Under the pieces are notes generated by a model, which made no database searches, was not told the origin of the DNA, and saw only the letters and a program-made list of their open reading frames with translations. The position numbers were made by a program, and so were the translations under genes. Shown piece after piece: positions 37,907 through 50,048 of a DNA stretch of 64,000 nt. Numbering within the stretch: the stretch's first letter is position 1; each line of letters starts with the position of its first letter. This stretch comes from Phycisphaerales bacterium. GTDB lineage: Bacteria > Planctomycetota > Phycisphaerae > SM23-33. The DNA lies in assembly GCA_018644725.1 (NCBI GenBank), contig JABGPZ010000048.1, positions 1 through 64,000 of the forward strand. The letters are read 5' to 3'.

Positions 37907-39955
37907 ATGACTCCACAATGCACACCCGCGCAAAAAGCGCCCGACGCCGCACATCCGCTTGACCTGCTGAATTGGAAACAGGTCGCGGGACTTTGTTTCG
38001 CCGCGATGGCGATGCTCTATGCCGCGTTCGAGCCCGTCGCATGCTGGCCCTTGGCGTGGATCGCACCGGGTGTGTGGGCATGCGGCGTGATCTTCGCGCG
38101 TAGCACCAAAGCCGCACTGTTACTGGGCGGACTGAGTTGGGTGGCGTTTTGGCTGGTGAGTGTGTGGTGGCTGATCTTGCCGACGGGCGTGGGGTATGGC
38201 TTTGCGGCGTTCCACCAATCGCTTGGCCCACTGGCACTGGCGTGGGCACTTCGACGCGTCGCCCGAGGCCCGGTACCCATGACCCTCGCGCTGCCAATCC
38301 TCTGGTGCGCGATGGAACTGTTCCGCGGCGCGGGCCCGCTTTCGTTTGAATGGTTCTTCCTCGCCCACAGCCAATGGCAGCAACTCTGGCTGATCCAGAT
38401 CGTCGAATTCACCGGCCCACTCGGCCTGAGCTTTGTCGTCGCCGCCGCCAGCGGATTGCTCGTCGACTGGGTGCGCACAAAAGTTCTCGCCGCGCCGAAA
38501 CGACCCGCCGTCATTTCCACCGCCGTCACGGCCCTGGCGATTGTCGTTCTGCTCTGCTTTGGCCGGGGCGCAGCAAACTACTCCCCCGTAGAAGGAGGCC
38601 TGGTGGGCATCGGCGTCGTACAGGACGTCTTCCCGCTATCGCTCTCGCAGCCGTCCGCAACGCCCGACCAATATCTCGACCGTCATATTGTCCTGACGCT
38701 CGACCTGCTCCCCGACCGCCCCGACGTGGTGGTCTGGCCGGAGACCATGATCCCGCCCGGACTCAACCGCGAAGCGGCAACCTTCGACCCTGCGCGCGCA
38801 TCCGACGCCGAGGTGCGCTGCTTTGCGAGAAAAATCATTCGCGACCTCAAATGGCCCATCGAAAAAACCCGCGAGGTGATGACCCGCGTCGTGGGGCCCC
38901 AGCCCATGGCCGCCTATCGGTGCGCGGCAACCGAGGTGTTCCTCTTCCGCCACCTCAAGCCCGAACAAATCAACGCACTCTCCCCCCGGGCTGCCTCCAC
39001 GTTGTGGAGCTTCCTTCAGAGGCCGATTTGGAGCACAGAGACCTCCGCCATCAAAGCCGAGCTGCGATCCCTCTCCACAATCAAAACCGCCGCCGCCCAC
39101 TACGCGATGGAAACCAACTTCAGCCTCGTCTTCGAAACCATCAAAGGCCGCGCCGCGCTCATGCAGGTTCTCGCCGTTGCGATGGACTGCCCGGTTCTCG
39201 CAGGCGGCAGCACATGGCACCGCAACCCCACGCCCCTCGACCAAGACGATCTGTGGATTTATCGCAATGGCGTGATCGAATTTACCCCAGACGGCGACTG
39301 GGGCTGGCACTATGCCAAGCGGGCGCTCGTACCGTTCAGCGAAAGCGTACCCGGAAAATATTCCTTCACGTCGCTGTGGCGGCTGATGCGAAAGGCCGTC
39401 CCACCCTCGATGGTCCAGATCGAGCCCGGCCCCAGCGATACGCCCTATCTCCTCCGAAAGCCCGACGACATTCCCGCCGTCGCTGAATTGCACACGCCAG
39501 TCTGCTTCGAGGGCACCTTCGCACGGCGCTGTCGGGAGCTGCTTTTGGCGGGAAAACCGGGCCAGGGAAAAATTCTAATTAATCTTTCCAATGATGGATG
39601 GTTCGTGTATACTGCCTCGCCCGAGTCTCAAAAGCAAACGCCCGAGCACATGCTGCATTTCACGCAGGCTGTTTTTCGGGCGGTGGAAACGCGCACGCCA
39701 GTGGTACGCGCGGTCAATACCGGCATCAGCGGCTGGGTCGACCCCGGCGGCAACGTGCGAAAAATGATGAAGAATCCGGCCGCCGCTGGCCGAAAGAATA
39801 CGATAGCCCCTTTCCGTGCGGTCTTTCACGTCGCGCCAGGGGGAACAACAACGCTGTACCTGCGATGGGGCGAATGGTTCGCCTTGGCAGTGACGGGTGG
39901 ATGCCTACTGCTGGCACTGATCCCAGTCCTTCTCTCTCGAAACAGTCGGAACTGA
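37907..39955 (+). CDS. lnt: Apolipoprotein N-acyltransferase with large insertion
   Basis: N-terminal TM bundle, VVVWPETM, LHTPVCFEGTF, INLSNDGWF, VRAVNTGISG. Confidence 0.88.
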   Translation: MTPQCTPAQKAPDAAHPLDLLNWKQVAGLCFAAMAMLYAAFEPVACWPLAWIAPGVWACGVIFARSTKAALLLGGLSWVAFWLVSVWWLILPTGVGYGFAAFHQSLGPLALAWALRRVARGPVPMTLALPILWCAMELFRGAGPLSFEWFFLAHSQWQQLWLIQIVEFTGPLGLSFVVAAASGLLVDWVRTKVLAAPKRPAVISTAVTALAIVVLLCFGRGAANYSPVEGGLVGIGVVQDVFPLSLSQPSATPDQYLDRHIVLTLDLLPDRPDVVVWPETMIPPGLNREAATFDPARASDAEVRCFARKIIRDLKWPIEKTREVMTRVVGPQPMAAYRCAATEVFLFRHLKPEQINALSPRAASTLWSFLQRPIWSTETSAIKAELRSLSTIKTAAAHYAMETNFSLVFETIKGRAALMQVLAVAMDCPVLAGGSTWHRNPTPLDQDDLWIYRNGVIEFTPDGDWGWHYAKRALVPFSESVPGKYSFTSLWRLMRKAVPPSMVQIEPGPSDTPYLLRKPDDIPAVAELHTPVCFEGTFARRCRELLLAGKPGQGKILINLSNDGWFVYTASPESQKQTPEHMLHFTQAVFRAVETRTPVVRAVNTGISGWVDPGGNVRKMMKNPAAAGRKNTIAPFRAVFHVAPGGTTTLYLRWGEWFALAVTGGCLLLALIPVLLSRNSRN

Positions 39956-39959
39956 TTAT

Positions 39960-41222
39960 ATGAAGATACAACACTCCCTATGCCTGTTGCTCGCCCTCGT
40001 CGCCTCTACGGTGATTCTGGGCTGCGATCTGGCCAAGATCAACACCCCTTCACTCGGCTTTGGCCAGGAAGAGGAAAAGCCCGATCCCGACGCCTGCACC
40101 GTCAATCTGGACAAGGCCTATGTCGACGCGCGCGCAGCCCTTCTCGCGGCCGCCAGCGACCGAAACCCCTACGTCCGCTCTTACGCCATCGAAGCGATTT
40201 CCAACGTCTTCGGCAAAACCTATTCCAGCGCACTCATCCAAGGTCTCAACGACCAGGCCACCCTCGTGCGCTTTGCCTCGGCCATGGCCTGCGGCAAAAA
40301 CAAAATCACCTCCGCCAAGGCTCGATTGATCCAACTCGTCGAAGACCCCGCCACCGACGTGCGCGTGGTCTGCGCGTGCATTTACGCCCTGAGCCAGATG
40401 GACCACACCCGATTTGCACCGATGCTGGGCTTTTTGGTCTCGGGTGAGTCGGACGAAGACTTCCCCCAAGGCCGCGCCGAAGCCGCCCGCGCCATGGGCC
40501 TGATGAAACACCCCACCGCGCGCAAACTTCTCCACGGCCTGCTCGCCAGCGAAGAACACCCCGCCGCACGCCTGAGCATGACCGAAGCGCTTGCCCGCCT
40601 CGGCGACCGCCGCGCGAAACAGGTTCTCGAATCGTACGCGCATGCGCTCTACCTCGACATGCGCTTGGTGGCGATTCCCTCGATCGCTCGCCTGCGGACC
40701 CCCAATGCCACAACCATTGCCCGTCGCCTGACTTCCAAGACCAATCGGCCTCGCATTCGCATTGCCGCCGCGGGCGCACTGGGCCTGCTGGGCGACAAAA
40801 GCACCATTACCGAAGCCATGTACCAAGACTGTGCTCGGGCGCTGAACAGCCCCAAAGCACTGTTCCTCGAATTCTCTAACGATGGCGCTGCGCCCAAGCA
40901 TCACGATGTCTCCTCGTTGCAACAACTCGCCGCCCGCAGCCTGGGCTGGATCGGCCAAAAGCGTGCGCTGGACATCCTCGCGCCCAAGCTTCTGAATACC
41001 GACCCGGCCGTGACGGTGATGGCAGCGGAAGCGACCCTTACGATTCTCGGCCCGCGCAGCTTGCCGTTGCCCAGGCCCAAGACCCTCGCCGCCCCCGTGA
41101 CATGGTCCCCCCAGCCGACCCGGACCCTGCCCAAGGCGCGCCCGGTCGCGGACGTGACTCCTAAAACGGACACCCCGATCAAACTGCACACTGCAGGCGC
41201 TGGCGACACCGACTGGAAATAG
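39960..41222 (+). CDS. HEAT-repeat predicted lipoprotein
   Basis: VASTVILGC lipobox; repeated ~30-residue helical HEAT/PBS-like units (YVRSYAIEAISNVFG, TDVRVVCACIYALSQM). Confidence 0.75.
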   Translation: MKIQHSLCLLLALVASTVILGCDLAKINTPSLGFGQEEEKPDPDACTVNLDKAYVDARAALLAAASDRNPYVRSYAIEAISNVFGKTYSSALIQGLNDQATLVRFASAMACGKNKITSAKARLIQLVEDPATDVRVVCACIYALSQMDHTRFAPMLGFLVSGESDEDFPQGRAEAARAMGLMKHPTARKLLHGLLASEEHPAARLSMTEALARLGDRRAKQVLESYAHALYLDMRLVAIPSIARLRTPNATTIARRLTSKTNRPRIRIAAAGALGLLGDKSTITEAMYQDCARALNSPKALFLEFSNDGAAPKHHDVSSLQQLAARSLGWIGQKRALDILAPKLLNTDPAVTVMAAEATLTILGPRSLPLPRPKTLAAPVTWSPQPTRTLPKARPVADVTPKTDTPIKLHTAGAGDTDWK

Positions 41223-41270
41223 CATTTCCAAAACGCTAAAAAAGAAAACATCTTCTGGAATTTGCTTGAC

Positions 41271-41299
41271 TTGCAAGCGCTTTCCGAAGAAAGTATATT
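41271..41299 (+). promoter_or_regulatory. Sigma-70 promoter
   Basis: TTGCAA-N17-TATATT upstream of the 41370 gene. Confidence 0.55.
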
Positions 41300-41369
41300 G
41301 ATAAAACTCCGGGGGAGGTATAACTTCTCGCCGGACAATCGGAACCCTCTAATCTGAAGGAGATGGGCG

Positions 41370-42221
41370 TTGAATATCCTTACAAAAATCTGCATCGTGG
41401 TGGTCGCACTGGCATCAATGGTCGCTGCTCCCGTGTTTATCAACATGGCGACGGTTCCGGAAAACTACCGGTCGCTCTTCGAAAAGCAGAAAGCTGAATA
41501 CGGCTTGCTGAAGACGCTCGCCCAAGGCCGCGCCGAAACGATCGGAGCCCTCCGAGCGGAAGCCAAGCAAAGCGTCGATACCGCGCGCAGTTCCCGGGCG
41601 AAAGACCTGAGTACGATCACGCGCCTCAACTCCAAGATTACGTCGGTAACGGCGGAGTATCAGGCGGAAAAGAAAGTGCTGGCCTCCATCGTTGCTGAAC
41701 AGACGAAGATGGCCGCTTCACTGGCTACGCAAGTGGACAACAACAAGGCCCTCGAAGCGCAGCTCCACGCCAGCCGGCAGACCCAGAGCAAGCAACAAGC
41801 TGCAATGATCGACCTGGCCGCCGCTCTGCGCGAATCCAAGGCCGCCTGCGCCCGTCTCGAAAAGGCCATCAAGGTCTATCGTGAAAACGCAGCCGACCTC
41901 GAGGCACAGATCATCGAACTCAACCGCAAACTACAAGAAGCCCTCAAGGGCGGCGGCACAGAAGATGCCAAGGCCGCTCCCAGGCCCGACAAACCCATCT
42001 CCGCGAGCGTCACGGCCGCCAAGGACGTGTTCCTCAGCATCAACGTGGGTTCGGCACACGGCGTCAAAAAAGGCATGGAACTGATCGTCTATCGCGGCAG
42101 CACCTATGTCGGAATGATGCGTGTAGAACAAGTCGGTGTCGGCAGCGCCGCTGGGACTCTGATCACCAAGGTCCTCGCACCTCAAGCGGGCGACAAGGTC
42201 GCCAGCGATCTCAACCAGTAA
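41370..42221 (+). CDS. Membrane-anchored coiled-coil protein
   Basis: TTG start, N-terminal TM, long coiled coil, C-terminal beta-rich domain (VFLSINVGSAHGVKKGMELIVYRG). Confidence 0.7.
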   Translation: MNILTKICIVVVALASMVAAPVFINMATVPENYRSLFEKQKAEYGLLKTLAQGRAETIGALRAEAKQSVDTARSSRAKDLSTITRLNSKITSVTAEYQAEKKVLASIVAEQTKMAASLATQVDNNKALEAQLHASRQTQSKQQAAMIDLAAALRESKAACARLEKAIKVYRENAADLEAQIIELNRKLQEALKGGGTEDAKAAPRPDKPISASVTAAKDVFLSINVGSAHGVKKGMELIVYRGSTYVGMMRVEQVGVGSAAGTLITKVLAPQAGDKVASDLNQ

Positions 42222-42232
42222 GGAGCTGCGAT

Positions 42233-42538
42233 ATGACCGAACAACGTGAAATCCAAGTCAAGCCCCAGCCGACGGTCTACACCGTCCTGCTGATCGTTAC
42301 GATTCTCGCACTGGGCATCTCGACCTATTTTGCCGCGAACCGCCTGATGGGCCCGATGCCCGGCACCAGCCCCTCCAACCCCAATGCCAATGGGTACAAC
42401 ATGGAAATGGGCGACCTGACCAAGCCTTGGGAAGAACTCGAAAAGGCCGCCGGGCTCAACAAGTTCTCCAAGGACCAGTTCGCCGACCCCGAAGAAGTCG
42501 ACGGCGCCACGCCGGATAACCTCTCCAACGGCGCATAA
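42233..42538 (+). CDS. Small single-TM protein
   Basis: 12 nt downstream of the coiled-coil gene; TVYTVLLIVTILALGISTYFA TM segment; followed by a terminator. Confidence 0.6.
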   Translation: MTEQREIQVKPQPTVYTVLLIVTILALGISTYFAANRLMGPMPGTSPSNPNANGYNMEMGDLTKPWEELEKAAGLNKFSKDQFADPEEVDGATPDNLSNGA

Positions 42539-42557
42539 CCGCCACAACAAACCCACC

Positions 42558-42588
42558 AGCGGTTCCTTTCGAGGAGCCGCTTTTTTTA
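42558..42588 (+). terminator. Intrinsic terminator
   Basis: AGCGGTTCC-TTTCGA-GGAGCCGCT followed by TTTTTTT. Confidence 0.85.
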
Positions 42589-42691
42589 TGCCTGGAAAAA
42601 AGAGGGACTGTCCCCGTTTCCCAGCCCCAAAGCCACAAAAAAGCCCAGCAGGGCTTGCGCTCTACCGGGCGGGGTCATCTGCACTGTGGGA

Positions 42692-44239
42692 CTATTTCTT
42701 CTTCTTGTCTTTCTTCGGTTTCTTTGTGTCCGCGCCGGGCTTGAAGTCGGGGTTCTTCGTGGGCATGCCCGCGCCGATTTTCTTGAGGTAGTCGTGAAGC
42801 GTCTTGTGAAGCTCGGCCGCCTTCTTAGGATTGGTTTTGGCCAGATTCTTGGTCTCGCCAATGTCGTCCTTGAGGTTGAACAGGAACTGTTTTCCAAGAT
42901 GATAATTATCCACGAGCTTCCAGTCGCCTTCGCGAATCGCGCTGGAGGGAACGTGCAGCGAACCGTGATAGCGCGGATAGTGCCACACCATCGGCTCGGT
43001 GCGATCGAGGGCCTTCTTCCCGTCGAGCAAGCCCGCCAGCGACACGCCGTCGAGACATTGGCCCTTGGGGTTCTTCAGGCCAGCCTGGGCCATGATCGTG
43101 GGGTAGTAATCTTCGGCGTAGACCGGAACCTCGCAAACCGTGCCGTTGGCCTTGGCGCGCGGGTCACGGATGATCACCGGCACGCGGATGCCGCCTTCGA
43201 AGCACCAGCCCTTGCCCGCGCGAAGCGGATAGGCCGAGCTGGGCCCGCCGCTATTGCGGCCGGTGGTGGCAAGCGTGCCGTTGTCGCCGGTGATGTAGAT
43301 GATGGTGTTGTCATATTGGCCAGCGTCTTTGAGCGCCTTGAAGAGTCGGCCAAGGTTTTCGTCCATGGCGTAGACCATCGACGCAAACGCCGCGTTGTCC
43401 TGAACCACGCGCGTCGTGCCGAAAATCTCGCGCTTGGTCTTCGCCGGCGCCTTGCCGCCATTTTTCGCGGTCAGCTCGGCGATATATTTCGTGCGCTTGG
43501 CCTCGAACTTCTTGATGTGGCGCTTGCAGGCCTGGATGGGCGTGTGCACGGTGTAGAAGCTATGATAGGCGAGGAAGGGCTTGTCCTTCGGCTGGGCCTT
43601 GATGAGCTTGATCGTTTCGTCCGTCAGCCGGTCGGGGAGATATTCGCCCTTGGGCCCGGAGGGGAGCTTGGGGTTGTTGTAGGGCGAGTAGTAGCCGCCG
43701 GGAGGCGAGCCTTTGTGGTGGCCGCCGTGGTTGACATCGAAGCCTTGGTCTTCCGGGAAGAACCCTTTGTCGCCGAGGTGCCACTTGCCGCAGAACCACG
43801 TCGAATAGCCCGCGGCCTTGAGGGCCTCGGCCACGGTAACCTGCGCGAGGGCAAGCTGGTCTTCATTGGGCGGGACGAGAATCTTCGCTCGCGGATCTCT
43901 GCGAGCTCCAATCCAGTCCGGGAGGTTGATTTCTTTGCGGACAGGGTTGTTGCCGGTCATGATCGCCGCACGCGTGGGGCTGCAGACGGGGTGGCCGGCG
44001 TAGCCGTCGGTGAATCGCACGGCCTCTTTGGCAAACTTGTCGAGGTTGGGCGTTTCGTAGAACTCGCTGCCATAGCAGCTCGCGTCTTTCCAGCCCCAGT
44101 CGTCGACGAGGACGAAAAGGATGTTGGGCTTCTTGGCGGGCTTCGGCTCGCAGCTGCCGCAATGGGCCAGTGCACGCGGGGCAGCGGCGGCGGCCGCCAT
44201 CAGCGAGGCGTTCTTGAGGAACGTTCGGCGTTGAATCAT
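42692..44239 (-). CDS. Sulfatase (Tat-exported)
   Basis: MIQRRTFLKNASLMAAAAAAPRALAHCGSC signal, VDDWGWKDASCYG, CSPTRAAIMTG motif. Confidence 0.95.
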   Translation of the reverse strand: MIQRRTFLKNASLMAAAAAAPRALAHCGSCEPKPAKKPNILFVLVDDWGWKDASCYGSEFYETPNLDKFAKEAVRFTDGYAGHPVCSPTRAAIMTGNNPVRKEINLPDWIGARRDPRAKILVPPNEDQLALAQVTVAEALKAAGYSTWFCGKWHLGDKGFFPEDQGFDVNHGGHHKGSPPGGYYSPYNNPKLPSGPKGEYLPDRLTDETIKLIKAQPKDKPFLAYHSFYTVHTPIQACKRHIKKFEAKRTKYIAELTAKNGGKAPAKTKREIFGTTRVVQDNAAFASMVYAMDENLGRLFKALKDAGQYDNTIIYITGDNGTLATTGRNSGGPSSAYPLRAGKGWCFEGGIRVPVIIRDPRAKANGTVCEVPVYAEDYYPTIMAQAGLKNPKGQCLDGVSLAGLLDGKKALDRTEPMVWHYPRYHGSLHVPSSAIREGDWKLVDNYHLGKQFLFNLKDDIGETKNLAKTNPKKAAELHKTLHDYLKKIGAGMPTKNPDFKPGADTKKPKKDKKKK

Positions 44240-44330
44240 CAGAAGTCTCCTGAAAAGGGAAGTGGATATCGAGCCCTTGATTGTACACCAGCCAAACGAA
44301 ATTCAAAACGGTTTATTGGCCCCGCGACAT

Positions 44331-44369
44331 AAAAAAGCCCGACAGAATGGGAAGTCCATTCCGCCGGGC
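44331..44369 (-). terminator. Intrinsic terminator after the beta-galactosidase gene
   Basis: Minus strand GCCCGGCGGAATGG-ACTTCCC-ATTCTGTCGGGC followed by TTTTTT. Confidence 0.8.
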
Positions 44370-44391
44370 GTTGGTGGTTGTGGGTGCGAGG

Positions 44392-48219
<3,828 letters not shown>

Positions 48220-48328
48220 CTAACAAGAGGTGGGTGAGGTGTCGTTTGGGGGAAAGATGGTAGCATGCTAACATGTCTCCGTCAAGGTCGTTTTGGGAAA
48301 TCGCCCGCAAATCCGCTATACTGTGGCA

Positions 48329-49432
48329 ATGGACCACCTCGACAACAACGCGATCCGCCAATTGCGGCGGCGACTGCTGAAATGGTATGACACGCATCAG
48401 CGGCAGATGCCCTGGCGCGACAGCCGCGATCCGTATGCGATTTGGGTGAGCGAGATCATGCTCCAGCAGACGCGCGTGGCGGCGGCAACGGACTATTTCA
48501 ATCGGTGGATGGCCGCGTTTCCCGCCGTGGAAACCCTCGCGGCGGCCCCGCTGGACGATGCGCTGAAGCTGTGGGAAGGGCTGGGCTATTACAGCCGCTG
48601 CCGGAATCTGCACAACGCGGCGAAGCTCGTCGTGAGCGAATTTGACGGCGCGCTGCCGACGACGGCAAGCAGCCTGCTCGCGCTGCCGGGCATCGGACGA
48701 TATACGGCGGCGGCCATTGCGTCCATCGCGTTTAACCGGCGCGAGGCGGTGCTCGACGGCAACGTCATTCGCGTGCTCACCCGGCTGTGCAACGACGACC
48801 GCGACCCGCGCGCCTCGGCCGTCAACAACGAACTGTGGGCCCGTGCGGAACGGCTGCTTTCGCCGACGAGGCCGGGCGATTTCAACCAGGCGATGATGGA
48901 ACTCGGCGCGATGGTCTGCACGCCCAAATCGCCACGCTGCGTGGACGATCCCAAGCTCTGTCCGCTGTCGAAACTCTGCGCGGGGTTCGCTGCGGGTACG
49001 GCCGAGACGCTGCCGAAAAAAGCGCCGAAGAAAAAACCGCCACACTACACCATCGGCGCAGCCGTCGTGATGGACTCCCGCGGGCGCGTGCTGATCGCGC
49101 GACGCAAAGAGGGTGGCATGCTCGCAGGACTGTGGGAATTCCCCGGCGGCAAGGCCGAATCTGGCGAATCCCCCGCCGACGCCGCCGCGAGAGAAACGGC
49201 CGAAGAGGTCGGCCTCGATATCGAAATCATCGAACCCATCGCCACCGTCGAGCACGCCTTCAGCCATTTCCGCATCACGCTCCACACCTTTCTCGCGCGC
49301 AAAACCTCCCGCCGCCGCGCCAAGGCCATCGATGTCGCGGAAGTCCGCTGGGTTCCGCCGGCCGACCTCGCCTCCTTCGCTTTCCCCAAAGCCAACCACG
49401 CCACACTGCGCTGGATCGCGGACCAACAATAG
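48329..49432 (+). CDS. mutY: A/G-specific adenine glycosylase with C-terminal NUDIX domain
   Basis: MPWRDSRDPYAIWVSEIMLQQTRV, LPGIGRYTAAAI, C-x6-C-x6-C-x5-C, Nudix EFPGGKAESGESPADAAARETAEEVG. Confidence 0.95.
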   Translation: MDHLDNNAIRQLRRRLLKWYDTHQRQMPWRDSRDPYAIWVSEIMLQQTRVAAATDYFNRWMAAFPAVETLAAAPLDDALKLWEGLGYYSRCRNLHNAAKLVVSEFDGALPTTASSLLALPGIGRYTAAAIASIAFNRREAVLDGNVIRVLTRLCNDDRDPRASAVNNELWARAERLLSPTRPGDFNQAMMELGAMVCTPKSPRCVDDPKLCPLSKLCAGFAAGTAETLPKKAPKKKPPHYTIGAAVVMDSRGRVLIARRKEGGMLAGLWEFPGGKAESGESPADAAARETAEEVGLDIEIIEPIATVEHAFSHFRITLHTFLARKTSRRRAKAIDVAEVRWVPPADLASFAFPKANHATLRWIADQQ

Positions 49433-49459
49433 CAACACCACTTGTCGCGTCTGCTTTGT

Positions 49460-49484
49460 TGTAGGGGCGAAAAATTTTTCGCCC
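49460..49484 (+). repeat. TGTAGGGG-hairpin element, copy 2
   Basis: TGTAGGGGCGAAAAATTTTTCGCCC: 20-nt perfect palindrome, 3' of mutY. Confidence 0.65.
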
Positions 49485-49663
49485 TTGTTTTCTTCTTCCT
49501 CTGTTATCCCTACCTCTCGCAAGCGAGAGGACGGGCTTGTAAAAAACACTGCAACCCTCCCATGCAAGAAAATCAAAGTAACAATTTCGTTTGCATTTCG
49601 GGGCAAACTCGCTATACTTCCCGCCCGAAATTCAACTTCCCACACCGACCCCGAAAGAGTCCC

Positions 49664-50011
49664 ATGAGCGACATCCCCAACTGCCCGCTGTGCAACTGCG
49701 ATTACTGCTATGAAGACCGCACGTTTCTTGTCTGCCCCGAGTGTGGCCACGAGTGGAACCCCGCCGCCGACGCTCCCGCCCCGGCCGAAGACGCCGGACC
49801 CGTCTACAAAGACGCCAACGGCGCGATCCTCGAAAATGGCGACACCGTCATCCTCATCAAAGACCTCAACATCAAAGGCTCGGCCTCGCGCATCAAAATC
49901 GGCACGAAGGTCAAAAACATCCGCCTCGTCGAGGGCGACCACGACATCGACTGCAAAATTCCCGGCGTCGGCGCGATGATGCTCAAGTCCCAATTCGTCA
50001 AAAAAGCCTAA
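49664..50011 (+). CDS. Zinc-ribbon protein, PhnA/YjdM family
   Basis: [25 protein letters not shown]...[50 protein letters not shown]. Confidence 0.93.
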   Translation: MSDIPNCPLCNCDYCYEDRTFLVCPECGHEWNPAADAPAPAEDAGPVYKDANGAILENGDTVILIKDLNIKGSASRIKIGTKVKNIRLVEGDHDIDCKIPGVGAMMLKSQFVKKA

Positions 50012-50048
50012 GCGAGTTCTTCGAGCGGCCAAGCGCTACTCGCCGTTG

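Noticed and set aside
42686-44332. 548-residue plus-strand ORF antisense to the sulfatase gene
   Set aside because: No motifs; the opposite strand has a complete sulfatase.
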